From Ruania alkalisoli (GTDB lineage: Bacteria; Actinomycetota; Actinomycetes; Actinomycetales; Beutenbergiaceae), in NCBI RefSeq assembly GCF_014960965.1, contig NZ_CP063169.1, positions 467,581 through 531,580 on the forward strand: a stretch of DNA of 64,000 bases, given 5' to 3'. The notes beneath the pieces were generated by a model that did not search any database, had not been told where the DNA came from, and saw only the letters and a program-made list of their open reading frames with translations. A program made the position numbers and the translations under genes. Each line of letters starts with the position of its first letter. The first letter of the stretch is position 1. This document shows positions 35,276-45,800 of this stretch, one piece after another.

Positions 35276-38176
35276 ATGGGACTACCCACGAATCCACGTC
35301 GCGCCGTGAGCACGGCTGCGCTGGTCGGGCTGGCAGCAACGATGCTGATGCCTGTGGCTGCTGTAGCCGCGCCGCTCACGAACGAATCCGGGATCGCACA
35401 GGAGACCAGCCGTGTCGAGGAAGACCTCGGCCCCACGATGACGGGCTATGGCTCCGCTTCGGTCGGCTACACGACCGATCCCGACGGCCGCAACATCGGA
35501 CTGTTCGTCTCCACGGGGTCACCATCGGCGTTCAGCGCTGTCGATATCGAGACAGGCGAGCGCCTGCTGGAGTACGAGATCGACGGCTTCGGCGTGCAGA
35601 TATGGGAGTTCGTCACGGCACCGGACGGCGACGTCTACTTCGGCGCCACCAAAACCGGTGAGGTCTTTCAGTACGACGTCGAGAACAACGAGCTGAACGT
35701 GATCGCCGTCGAGCCCTTCGGGCAAACCCACTTCTTCGGCGCTGCGGCAGGAAGCGATGGGCGCATCTACTTCGGCACCTACCGCGACGGGAAGGTGATC
35801 TCCTACGACCCGTCGACGGATGAGTGGCATGACTACGGCTCCGTGCTCGACGGGGCGATGTACGTGCGAAGCATCGACGTCGACGATGACTACATCTACG
35901 CAGGCACGGGCACGACCGTCGGCGTGGTGCAGATCGACATCGAGACCGGCGCGATGAGCGAGATCGAGTTGCCCACCGCGGCCCAGGATGAGCAGTTCGT
36001 CCAGGACCTCAGCGTGCGTGGGGACTATGTGTTCGCCCGGATGAGCGATGCGGTGCTGCACGTGTATTCGCTCGCACAGGAGGCATGGATCGAGGAGATC
36101 CCGCGGGCCGCTGGTCAGGACCTCTCACCCGTGGTGACGACGATCGACTCGGGTGTGGAGCGCCGCGAAGCGCTGATCCCGATGCAGCTCTCCGACGGCC
36201 TCGCCTTTGATATCGACACAGGTGAGACGCGTGAGATCTCGTTCGGCCACCGGGGGCAGAAGCGCAGCTTCGGTCTGCTGGAACTCTCGGCGGAGGGATT
36301 CCCCGGTGAGACCCTCGTCACCGCCACCGATGAGGGGACGTTCTACGCCTGGAACCCCGAGACAGGGGCGACGACAACCTTTGAACCGGACGTGGCGCCG
36401 TCGCGATACCTGATCCGTTCGCTCGGTGTGGGCCCGCAAGGTGACATCTGGACCGGCGGCTATGCGAGCCCTCCAGGTCTCGCGCGCACAGATGCTGACA
36501 CGGGGGAGAGCATCGTGTACCCGACGCGCACTGGGCAGCCGGAGGAGATCGTCGCGCACGGCGACTATCTCGTCGCCGGGATGTACACGCAGGCGCGGCT
36601 TCACGCCTACGACACGACCCAGAGTTGGTCGTGGGGCTCGAACCCGAGAACCGATATCCGGCTCGGGGAGGAACAGGACCGGCCACTCGCGCTCGCATCG
36701 GCCGGAGACGTTGTCGCGGTCGGCACGATGCCCACGTACGGCACGTTGGGGGGTGCGCTGTCGCTCTTCGACCCCGAAACCGGTGACGTCGACGTCTTCC
36801 GAAACGTGGTGAACGACCAGACCGTGCTCTCGCTGGCCTACCGGGGCGGGCTGATCTACGGCGGCACCGGCATCTGGGGTGGCATCGGCGTCGAGCCGAG
36901 CACCACCGAAGGGCACCTCTTCGTCTTCGACCCGGCGACGTCAGAGGTCGTGTATTCCGGTGTCCCCGTCCCCGGTGCCGAGAATGTCTCGGCGCTCACC
37001 TTCGACGAGGACGGCAACCTCTGGGGCTTCACGGCCAACGAACTGTTCAAGTTCGACCCGGCCTCCCGCGAGGTGGTGTTGACCGAGCGCTACTTCGACG
37101 TCGATGACAGCTCGATCTATGCGACGGGTCGCGAACTGTTCTGGCACGAGGGAAAGCTCGTCGGTTCGTCCAACAACCGGTTGTTCGAGATCGACCCCGA
37201 GACGCTGGAGATGACTGTTCTGTTTACCGATGCCTACGGCCTGGCGATCGACCGCAACGGCTCCTACTACTACGCCCGCCAGGCGAACCTCTATCGCTGG
37301 GTGGAGCCCGAGCTGGTGTGCACCGAGACACTCACGGACACGGTCAATGGCGGACTCACGGTTGAGGCAGGTGAGGTGGCGTGCCTGGAGGGTGCGCGTG
37401 TGAACGGCGGGATCACGGTGGGGGCAGGCGGAGCGCTGCTGGCCGAATCATCGTCGATCCGCGGGGGAGTGGGAGCCACCGAAGCGCGGAGTGTGCAGAT
37501 TCGGGACTCGGAGATTCGCGGTGCCGTCACGGTGACCGGCACTCGGGACGAGGCCGTTCTCGCTGGTAACACGGTGCGTGGATCGCTTGAGTGCTCCGAG
37601 AACTCCTCCCAGCCCCACCACGAGGGGAGCCTGAACACCGTCACCGGGTCGGCCGGCGGCCAGTGCGCAGTCCTGGTACCTGTCGAGGACGATTCGCCGA
37701 ACCTCCTGGTCAATGCCGGCTTCGAGGAGGGCGGGGACGTGACTGATATCCGCGGCTGGTCGCTGCGTTGGCCCGCATCAGCTCACTACGTCTCGTTGAC
37801 GGACGAACGCTCCAGCGGTGGCATTCGGAGCCTGCACGTCCGTGACACCTCGACCTCAGGCGGCGGAGGCCTGGTATCCGACTCGGTTCCGGTGGAGGTG
37901 GGTGCCTCCTATGAGTTCAGCTTCGACCAGTACCGGATCGACGGCCGGCTGGCTCCGACGATCTTCTTCGACGACGCGGACGGCAACGTGGTTGATCAGT
38001 CGTACGAGCTCGTCGAGTCCACTCTCGACACCTGGGAACGGATCGCCCTTCGGTTTGAAGCACCGGAAGGCGCGGTCGCGGCGCGAGTGATGATCTACAG
38101 CGCCAGCGGGATCGTCGGCGAATCCTTCGTCGACAACGTCTACTTCGGCGTCCCCGGCGGGTTGGGAGATGGGTGA
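35276..38176 (+). CDS. Secreted beta-propeller / beta-helix / carbohydrate-binding protein
   Basis: This 966-residue exported protein is of no family I can name with certainty. A Sec signal (residues 1-32, cleavage near VAA-A) precedes a propeller of repeated blades with the pattern G-x-I-Y-F-G-T-Y-x-D-G-K-V-I-x-Y-D-P, to about residue 680. A Cys-bounded, Gly-rich region follows (GGLTVEAGEVACLEGARVNG; SSIRGGVGA; DSEIRGAVTV), which reads as beta-helix rungs. From about 808 a jelly-roll starts (NAGFEEGG; VPVEVGASYEFSFDQY; FVDNVYFG), like family 4/9/22-type binding modules. A polysaccharide lyase is the best guess, as several lyase families are propellers. The start has GAAGGAGATTGAG upstream. 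Confidence 0.8.
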   Translation: MGLPTNPRRAVSTAALVGLAATMLMPVAAVAAPLTNESGIAQETSRVEEDLGPTMTGYGSASVGYTTDPDGRNIGLFVSTGSPSAFSAVDIETGERLLEYEIDGFGVQIWEFVTAPDGDVYFGATKTGEVFQYDVENNELNVIAVEPFGQTHFFGAAAGSDGRIYFGTYRDGKVISYDPSTDEWHDYGSVLDGAMYVRSIDVDDDYIYAGTGTTVGVVQIDIETGAMSEIELPTAAQDEQFVQDLSVRGDYVFARMSDAVLHVYSLAQEAWIEEIPRAAGQDLSPVVTTIDSGVERREALIPMQLSDGLAFDIDTGETREISFGHRGQKRSFGLLELSAEGFPGETLVTATDEGTFYAWNPETGATTTFEPDVAPSRYLIRSLGVGPQGDIWTGGYASPPGLARTDADTGESIVYPTRTGQPEEIVAHGDYLVAGMYTQARLHAYDTTQSWSWGSNPRTDIRLGEEQDRPLALASAGDVVAVGTMPTYGTLGGALSLFDPETGDVDVFRNVVNDQTVLSLAYRGGLIYGGTGIWGGIGVEPSTTEGHLFVFDPATSEVVYSGVPVPGAENVSALTFDEDGNLWGFTANELFKFDPASREVVLTERYFDVDDSSIYATGRELFWHEGKLVGSSNNRLFEIDPETLEMTVLFTDAYGLAIDRNGSYYYARQANLYRWVEPELVCTETLTDTVNGGLTVEAGEVACLEGARVNGGITVGAGGALLAESSSIRGGVGATEARSVQIRDSEIRGAVTVTGTRDEAVLAGNTVRGSLECSENSSQPHHEGSLNTVTGSAGGQCAVLVPVEDDSPNLLVNAGFEEGGDVTDIRGWSLRWPASAHYVSLTDERSSGGIRSLHVRDTSTSGGGGLVSDSVPVEVGASYEFSFDQYRIDGRLAPTIFFDDADGNVVDQSYELVESTLDTWERIALRFEAPEGAVAARVMIYSASGIVGESFVDNVYFGVPGGLGDG

Positions 38177-38325
38177 GGTGATTCAGAGTTCACACGTCAG
38201 TTGGGAGATGCTCCGGACTTTCACTGGGTGGATCTATGCGCCGGGACAGGGCCGCACCCGTTCACCTGAGCAGATCGACCGATGAAACGCACGACGCTGA
38301 CATCGTGCACAAGGGAGAGATGACC

Positions 38326-41298
38326 ATGAGACAGTCCAGAACGCTGCTGACGCGAGCAGCTGGCGTCCTGCTGGCGGGAGTGATGCTCGCCGCAGCGGGG
38401 GTCAGTGCACATGCGGAGGGCGATCCGCCGTCTGAGGAGCCCAATCGGCTCACGAACACGAGCTTTGAAGAAGGCGAGGACGCGACCACTGCCCCGGGGT
38501 GGTCACCGCTGTGGGGGAGGAACGAGCTTGTCTCGTTCTCCGATGAGCGCGCCAGCGATGGTGTGCGGAGTTTGCACATCCTCCGCGAGGACGGGATGCG
38601 CACCGGTGGATTCGTTTCGGAACGCGTGCCTGCAGACGCCGGTGAGACGCATGAGCTGAGCTTCGACCAGTATCGGGTGGGCGGCGCGCTCAGCGTCACG
38701 TTCTACTTCGACGATGCTGACGGGAACGTGATCACGCAGCCGTACGAGATGGTCCGCTCGACGACTGATACGTGGGAGCGGACATCGGTTCGTTTCGAAG
38801 CTCCTGAGGGCACCGTCTCGGCTCGACTGCTCTTCTATGCCGTCTCCGGGGCGACGCTGAACACGTTCATCGATGATGTGTGGTTCGGGCTGGCGAGTGA
38901 GGAGCCTGAGGAGCCCGAACTGTCTCCCGTCGAGACGATTCTCGCCCAGGACGAGAATCTCGAGTACCTCGGTACTCCCGTGACTACTCAGATCCCGAGC
39001 CAAGCAGCGCATGGCATCGAGGATGGCAGGCATGTGTCGTACCAGGCGTTCAAGGGATCGCCGGACGCTGGGTACCCCGCGACCTTCGCGGTGACCGACG
39101 TGGCGACCGGCGAGCAGGTCCGCACCTGCGTCATCGACGGCGCCGAACACTCACGGAATCTGAACATCGCTGACGACGGCCGCGTCTACTGGGGGACGTA
39201 CCACGACTCCAAGCTGTGGCGCTATGACCCCGCCACCGGTGAGTGTGAGGACCTGGGCCGGATGAGCGACCAGAAGGACTCGACCTTCGGCATGTCTCCC
39301 GGTCCTGACGCTTCGATGTACATCGGGGCCTATCCCGATGGTCGACTCCTGCATGTGGACCCGGTGACAGACGAGGTGGAACTGCTGCGCGAGATCGATC
39401 CGAATGCGGACTACATCCATTCGATCGCCTATCACGAGGAGACCGACACGGTCTATGTCGGCTCGGGCGGGCAGGTTCCTCAAATCTGGAAGATCACCGA
39501 TGCCGGACGTGGTGAACAGACACTGATCGCCGACAACTCCACGGCGCCAGGCCTGAACGATGGCGCGACCTTCGTGGGCCGTATGGACATCGTCGGTGAC
39601 CGGATCTTCGCTCAGGTCGGGCTGCGGATGCTGGTCCTGGACCTGGACGGGAACGTCATCCACTGGGACGCAGACCAGACGCGCTACTTCTTCGGGCACC
39701 ACCTCATCGCTGGTGCTGACCCCGGTACCGCAATCTTCTCGACCGCTGGCGGGACGCTGGTGGAGTACGACATCGCCACCAACACCTTCGAGCCGACGAA
39801 TATCAGCATCGGCGGGTACCTCTCGAACGGCGTCGTCGACGACTCGAGCGGCACGCCTCTGCTTTATGGAACGTCCGCATCCGGTGTGTTCGTCGCCGAT
39901 CTCGAGAGCGAATCGCTGGTCTCGGAGAACGCGATCGACTTCGCGCAGCCCACGCTGATCCAGAAGCTCCATGCGGGTCCCGGCAACTCCGTGTGGGCCT
40001 CGGGTTACATGGTGGGTCTGGCGCAGGTCGACAAGAGTGGCGCCGATCACGGCCCCACCATGCAGCGCGGTCAGTATGAGTCGGCTGCGGTGCGCGATGG
40101 GAAGCTCTACCTCGGCGCGTACGGGCACGCCAAGCTCGAAGTCCTCGACCCCGCGACATACGACCCCACCGATGGGAGCACGGTACCGAGGCTTTTCGAT
40201 GGCCTCGCCGAGGGGCAGGATCGACCGTTCGGCATGGCGTACAACCCCGATCGAGACGAGATCTACATGGGCGCAGTTGCCATCTACGGCCAGACCCAGG
40301 GAGGACTCGCGATCTGGGACGGAGCCACTGGCGAACACGAATGGCTGACTTCCGAGATCGGCCAGGACGAGAACATCGTCTCCGTCGCGTACAACCCGGT
40401 CGACGGTCTGGTGTACCTCGGCAGCACTGTTGATGGCGGGCTTGGATCGGACCCGAGCGGCAACACGGCGGGCAAGTTGATCGTCTTCGATCCTGAGACT
40501 CGTACCGTCGTCACGACGATTGACCCCGCTGGGGAAGAGCGTGAGGGCATCACCGGATTGATGGTCGACCCCGACGGCGTGGTGTGGGGCGTCGCTGAGG
40601 AGGCGCTGTTCGCCTACGACCCCGCCACCGGTGAGTCGGAGGTCAAGGGCACCGTGGGCGGTCGCTACGGCGCTGGCACCACGTACTGGGCCTACGGGAC
40701 CGTCACGATGTCGGACGCTGATGGAAGGATCTACGTCACCGCCGGCTATCGCTTCAGCGTTCATGATCCAGCCACCGGAGAAACGACGCGGATCGCGAAC
40801 GGCCTCCAATGGAGCGCTGCTGATGAGGACGGCGACATCTACCTCAGCGCCGGTGCTCACCTGTTCCGGTACAACGTAGCCGGATCCGCTGATGAGTGGA
40901 CCTGTACCGAGACACACACGGACCGGGTGGATGGTGGACTCACTGTTCCGGAAGATGCCGTGGTGTGCCTTGACGGCGCCCGCGTCAACGGTGGTGTGTC
41001 GGTAGAGGCAGGGGGAGCGTTGCTCATCGAGAACTCGTCATCGATTCGGGGCGGTCTGATGTCGGCGGATGCGGCGACCCTGCGGGTGCGTGACAGTGAG
41101 ATCCGCGGTGCGGTGTCGGTGACGGGCACGACGGGTGAGTTTGTGTTCATGGGGAACGAGGTGCGCGGTTCGCTGCACTGTTCTGGGAACCTTTCGGAGC
41201 CTGATGACGAGGGGTCAGCTAACGCAATCACCGGTGCGGTCGCAGGCCAGTGCACTGCTCTCGCACCCGTTGAGGGTGACTCACCGAACCTGTCCTAG
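38326..41298 (+). CDS. Secreted paralogue with the binding module moved to the N-terminus
   Basis: This 990-residue protein has the same three modules as its upstream neighbour in a different order. After a Sec signal (to about residue 30), the carbohydrate-binding jelly-roll comes first (TNTSFEEGEDAT, about 40-190). The propeller is next (about 200-855; GRVYWGTYHDSKLWRYDP), and the Cys-bounded Gly-rich rungs come last (GGLTVPEDAVVCLDGARVNGG). It stops at DSPNLS, exactly where the neighbour continues into its binding module with DSPNLLVNAGF. I chose the ATG at 38326, eight bases from AGGGAG; an ATG at 38320 sits on the ribosome site. It is probably in the same operon. Confidence 0.8.
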   Translation: MRQSRTLLTRAAGVLLAGVMLAAAGVSAHAEGDPPSEEPNRLTNTSFEEGEDATTAPGWSPLWGRNELVSFSDERASDGVRSLHILREDGMRTGGFVSERVPADAGETHELSFDQYRVGGALSVTFYFDDADGNVITQPYEMVRSTTDTWERTSVRFEAPEGTVSARLLFYAVSGATLNTFIDDVWFGLASEEPEEPELSPVETILAQDENLEYLGTPVTTQIPSQAAHGIEDGRHVSYQAFKGSPDAGYPATFAVTDVATGEQVRTCVIDGAEHSRNLNIADDGRVYWGTYHDSKLWRYDPATGECEDLGRMSDQKDSTFGMSPGPDASMYIGAYPDGRLLHVDPVTDEVELLREIDPNADYIHSIAYHEETDTVYVGSGGQVPQIWKITDAGRGEQTLIADNSTAPGLNDGATFVGRMDIVGDRIFAQVGLRMLVLDLDGNVIHWDADQTRYFFGHHLIAGADPGTAIFSTAGGTLVEYDIATNTFEPTNISIGGYLSNGVVDDSSGTPLLYGTSASGVFVADLESESLVSENAIDFAQPTLIQKLHAGPGNSVWASGYMVGLAQVDKSGADHGPTMQRGQYESAAVRDGKLYLGAYGHAKLEVLDPATYDPTDGSTVPRLFDGLAEGQDRPFGMAYNPDRDEIYMGAVAIYGQTQGGLAIWDGATGEHEWLTSEIGQDENIVSVAYNPVDGLVYLGSTVDGGLGSDPSGNTAGKLIVFDPETRTVVTTIDPAGEEREGITGLMVDPDGVVWGVAEEALFAYDPATGESEVKGTVGGRYGAGTTYWAYGTVTMSDADGRIYVTAGYRFSVHDPATGETTRIANGLQWSAADEDGDIYLSAGAHLFRYNVAGSADEWTCTETHTDRVDGGLTVPEDAVVCLDGARVNGGVSVEAGGALLIENSSSIRGGLMSADAATLRVRDSEIRGAVSVTGTTGEFVFMGNEVRGSLHCSGNLSEPDDEGSANAITGAVAGQCTALAPVEGDSPNLS

Positions 41299-41323
41299 GC
41301 GCGGCCGCGTCGGGCGGCGCCTA
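41296..41323 (+). terminator. Hairpin overlapping the stop of the second propeller gene
   Basis: TAGGCGC and GCGCCTA pair around a GC-rich 14-base loop region that can fold further; the TAG stop forms the first bases of the stem. It may reduce read-through into the enolase-superfamily gene. Confidence 0.5.
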
Positions 41324-41435
41324 ACCGGTGTCCGGCGCGGTTCCTATCCACCTGCCTGTGCCACCAGTCCTGCACTGAGTTTCGGGGGACTAGTGGCGCA
41401 GGCGGCCGAACCGAAACGAAGGTGAGCGAGCCACT

Positions 41436-42776
41436 ATGGCCGAAACTGACATTCGAGTACTGAGCGTCGCGGTTGCCTTTCGCGACGTGAAGCTTCAAAC
41501 ACCGCTGACGATCAGCGGCGGCGCGATCACGCACTTCACGGTGGCCGAAGTCGATGTAGAGGTGGTGAATCGTTCGGGCGTTCGCGGAACGGGGCACGGT
41601 GAGAGTGTGCTGTCGGTGCCGTGGGCCTGGCCAGGAAGCGCCCTCTCCGTCGAGGAACGGGACGCGGTACTGCGCGAGCTGGTGCGTGGCTATGCGCAGC
41701 GGGCCACAGCGCTCGGCCACGCCGATCCGATCGCAATGTGGCATCACCTGGTCGCCGACATCGAGGACGTTCTCCGGGCCGCACTGCCTGCCTCGACGCG
41801 GGAACGCGTCCCGAAACTCGGCGGATACCTCGCACTGGGTGCCGTCGACAACGCGCTGCACGATGCGTGGGGCAGGGTGGCCGATCGGAACGTATTCGAG
41901 ATGTACACGGCTGACCACCTTGCGGATGATCTGAGCGCGTTCGGCCTGCCCGGCCGTTACCCCGACGATGGCGTCGAGCCCTCGCCGCGGCAGTCGTTGC
42001 CTGTGCAGCACCTCGTCGGGATCTCCGATCAACTGACTCCGGCAGGTGATGGAGCGATCACGCTTGGCGACTGGATCGCGCGGGAGGGGATCAGCCGTCT
42101 CAAGGTCAAGGTGGCAGGAGCCGACCCTGCTGTCGATGCTCAGCGGATCTCTGAGGTCTATCGCGCAGCGAGGTCACAGGGTGTCCGTCCGCACCTCGCC
42201 GTCGATCCGAACGAAGGATACCCGGACGCGACCCACGCGGAGACCATGCTCGACGAGCTTTCGGCTTCCGATCCGGAAGCCGCCGCCGCAGTGCAGTACC
42301 TGGAGCAGCCGATCCCGCGCTCAGCGGTCGCCGACCCAGGCACGTTTCGCCGCCTCTCCGAACGGGTGCCCACCATCATGGACGAGGGCTTCACTGCTCT
42401 AGCCCACATGCCACAGCTGCGAACTGAGGGATGGTCGGGTGTGGTCATCAAAGCCGGAAAGGGGCAGACTCCCGCGGTGATCGCAGCCGCTGTTGCGCGA
42501 CACCTCGGGCTGTTCGTTGCCGTGCAGGACCTCACCGCTACTGGACTTGCATTCGTGCACTCCGCACGGATTGCGAGTTCGTTGCGGGTAAGTGTTTCGC
42601 AGCTTGAGTACAACAGCCGACAGTACGCCCCGGCAGGCAACGATGCAATCCGGCGGACTGCGCCGCGGCTTTGCACCGTCGTAGCCGGCGAGGTCTGGCT
42701 TGACGGTCTCAATGGGCCAGGTTTGTACGGCCGATCGGTCGCCGCGCGCCTAGAGGAGGTGACTGATGGCAATTGA
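41436..42776 (+). CDS. Enolase-superfamily (mandelate racemase/muconate lactonising) enzyme
   Basis: This 446-residue enzyme has an N-terminal capping domain (VAVAFRDVKLQTPLTISGGAITHFT) and a barrel with the K-x-K pair SRLKVKVAG near residue 218. Metal ligands lie in AVDPNEGYPD, YLEQPIPRS and IMDEGFTAL, and a Lys in VVIKAGKGQTP. It should abstract a proton next to a carboxylate, so a sugar acid or lactone is a likely substrate, but the subgroup is not clear. It has no signal peptide although it lies between genes for secreted proteins, which suggests it handles their imported products. Confidence 0.82.
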   Translation: MAETDIRVLSVAVAFRDVKLQTPLTISGGAITHFTVAEVDVEVVNRSGVRGTGHGESVLSVPWAWPGSALSVEERDAVLRELVRGYAQRATALGHADPIAMWHHLVADIEDVLRAALPASTRERVPKLGGYLALGAVDNALHDAWGRVADRNVFEMYTADHLADDLSAFGLPGRYPDDGVEPSPRQSLPVQHLVGISDQLTPAGDGAITLGDWIAREGISRLKVKVAGADPAVDAQRISEVYRAARSQGVRPHLAVDPNEGYPDATHAETMLDELSASDPEAAAAVQYLEQPIPRSAVADPGTFRRLSERVPTIMDEGFTALAHMPQLRTEGWSGVVIKAGKGQTPAVIAAAVARHLGLFVAVQDLTATGLAFVHSARIASSLRVSVSQLEYNSRQYAPAGNDAIRRTAPRLCTVVAGEVWLDGLNGPGLYGRSVAARLEEVTDGN

Positions 42777-42887
42777 CTACCAGCGCGGCGTAGAGGCTGT
42801 AAATAGATCGTAAGTTCGGGCTGTGCTGGTGATCGTCGGGGTCGACATGACGACTCCAGAAGAAGCTACCTGAGGAGGAAATGCGAG

Positions 42888-45800
42888 ATGCAACGAAGCA
42901 TGAAGTTCCTTGCCTGGCTGGCGTGTGCGCTAGTTGGCTTGGTGGCCATTCCGGTTGCTGCGCAACCTGGGCACGCGGCACCTGAAGCCGACAACCAGAC
43001 GGTGTGGGAGGAGCAAGATCTCGGACGTCCAATTAGTGGTGTTGCCACGGGATCGTCTGGCTATACGACCGACGGTTCTGGTCGGGAGATTGCGGTCGTG
43101 ACCGCCGGTGGCCAACCGTCGGTGTTCAGCGCGGTCGACGTGGAGACGGGTGAGCAGCTGATGCGGGCGGAGATCCCTGCCAACGGAGCTCAAGTGTGGC
43201 AGTACGTGACCATGCCCGATCGCAGCATCTACTTCGGGACGACGAAGATCGGAGGCGTATTTCGATTCGACCCGGACAGTATGGAATTGACGCAGATCGA
43301 TGAGACGCCGTTCGGTCAGCCCACAATCTTCGCCGCGGCCGCTGATGATGACGGTACGATCTTTTTCGGGACCTACCCCGACAGCAAGGTCCTCTCGTAC
43401 AATACGGTGACGGGCGAGTGGCGGGACTACGGTCCAGTTCTCGCTGGCGAGGATTATGTGCGTAGCATGGACGTCGACGGTGACTACGTCTACGTCGGCA
43501 CAGGAACCAGTTCGCGCCTGGCGCGAATCGAGATAGTGACTGGTGACGTCACCGAAATCCCACTGCCGAGCGAGTATGCGAATGGAACTTTCGTGTACGG
43601 GGTGAGTGTACGTGAAGGGCTACTGTTCGCGGTAACCAGGCCAGCTAATGTCATGTTGGTCTACTCCTTGGACGACGAAGAATGGGTCGACGAAATTCCT
43701 AACTCAGTTAGCCACGGTGTCTCACCCGCCTTCTCGTCCCAAGAATCAGCCGGCCCGCTGGAAGGTGTCGATACGGCGTCTTCTGGCTACACTGAGAATG
43801 CGTCTGGCGATTCGATGGCAATCATCGCCGATCGCGGGGATCCGACAGTTGTTCGCGTTGTCGACGTCGAGTCGGGTACGCAGCTCATTTCTGAAACGAT
43901 TCCTCGGCGAGGTTCGCAAGTGTGGGGGTATGCGACGGCCCCGGACCGCAGGGTGTACTTCGGGGCGACAGGATCAGGCGAAGTGTATCGATTCGACCCA
44001 GATTCTCTGGAACTCGAAACGATTGCCGAGATGCCTTTTGAGCAAACCCATTTCTTTGCTGCGGCTGCCGACTCTGATGGTCGCATTACTTTCGGCACCT
44101 ATCCCGATGGGAAGGTCATATCTTATGACCCGTCGAATGATCAGTGGCGCGACTATGGCACGGTTGTCGCTGGTGCCGACTATGTGCGCAGTCTGGACGT
44201 GGCTGACGGTTACGTATATGCAGGCACGATGGGTGACGCGCGACTGATGAAACTCGATCTTTCGAGTGGCGACAAGGTCGAGATTCCCTTGCCGGTTGAG
44301 TATAAGGACGGCACGAGCGTGAATGCCGTCAGCGTTCGCGGGGAGTACGTGTTTGTCCGCTCCAGCCCTGCGAATGTGGTTCTGGTGTACTCGCTAACCG
44401 AGGAACGATGGGTTGACGAAGTTCCCAATATGATTGGATATGACATCTCGCCAATCGTCACGACTGTGGACACTGGCGAGGAGCGTGAGGAAGTGGTGCT
44501 TTCGTCGGAAGGAGGGGAATTCGTCGCATACGACCTGCAGTCGCAGGATCGGCGGGTGATCTCGTTGTCTGCTCCGGGTGCCGCACGCGGATGGGGAACC
44601 TACGACCTGTCCCTCGCGGGCTTTCCTGGTTCGTCCATCGTCACGGCTGATGGAGATGGGACCTTTCGTGCCTGGAGCCCGCAGACAGGCGCCACCGAGA
44701 CCTTTGAGGTGAGGTCCGGGTCTGGGCAGGTGCGGACTGAAGTGCTGCTGTCACTTCTCGGGCCGGAAGTAGTTGCCTACGATCTGAATACTCGCGAGCG
44801 GCGCGTGATATCTATGTCGGTGTCTGGCGCCGCACGGGGTTGGGGCTTGCAGGAGTTCTCCCGTGAGGACCTCCCTGGCGAGTCGCTTGTGATGGCGCGT
44901 GTGAACGGTACGTTCCTAGTGTGGAACCCGCAGACTGATGTAAGTGAGACGTTCCGGCCCGATGTCGCTCGTGGCGAGTACTTCATCCGGTCCATGGCTG
45001 CAGGACCTGACGGAAACGCTTGGGTCGGTGGGTACATTCAAGGCATCGGTCTCGCCGATGCCGACACTGGCGATACCCGGATGTTCACGGCTTCAGGACA
45101 GCCGGAGTCGATGACTGCGCACGGTGACTACATGGTGTACGGGACATACGGCGGTGGGCAATTGTGGTCCTATGACTCAACTCAGAGTTGGGCTTACGGG
45201 ACCAATCCAGGCTCGGGAGTCACGATCGGTCACGAACAGGACCGCCCGGTGACGATGACCTCCGCGGGTGACGTCGTCGCCGTCGGCAGCGTGCCCTACT
45301 ACGGTGAGCTCGGTGGTGCGCTGTCCTTGTACGACCCGACGACGGGCGATCTGGAGGTCTTCCGCAACGTCGTTCAGGACCAGTCAGTCCTCTCATTGGC
45401 TTATAGGGATGGCCTGATCTACGGCGGCACCGGCATCTGGGGAGGCTTAGGAGTAGAGCCGACGACCGATGATGGACATCTCTTCATCTTCGACCCCGAG
45501 ACGGATGAGGTCATCTATTCAGGTGTACCCGTACCCGGTGCAGGTAATGTGTCGGCACTGACTTTCGACGATGACGGCAATCTCTGGGGTCTCACTTACG
45601 GGGAGTTGTTCAAGTTCGATCCGGACTCCCGCGAAGTCGTCCATATCGAGACATACATGGAGGGCGATTCCGACAACCCCTACTGGACTGGTCGCGAGCT
45701 CTTTTGGAATGACGGCAAGCTGGTCGGGTCCACGATGTTGGGCTGGGGATCGGGCGAGCGAATCTTTGAGATTGAGCCGGAGTCGCTGGAGATGACAGTC

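Noticed and set aside
38177-38325. A seventh regulon operator before the second propeller gene
   Set aside because: No TGCAA-N4-TTGCA dyad is present there; a short GTTGGGAGATG repeat was the only feature.
39151-40917. A 588-codon frame opposite the second propeller gene
   Set aside because: It is a GC-driven shadow; the plus strand codes for a clear secreted protein with paralogues.
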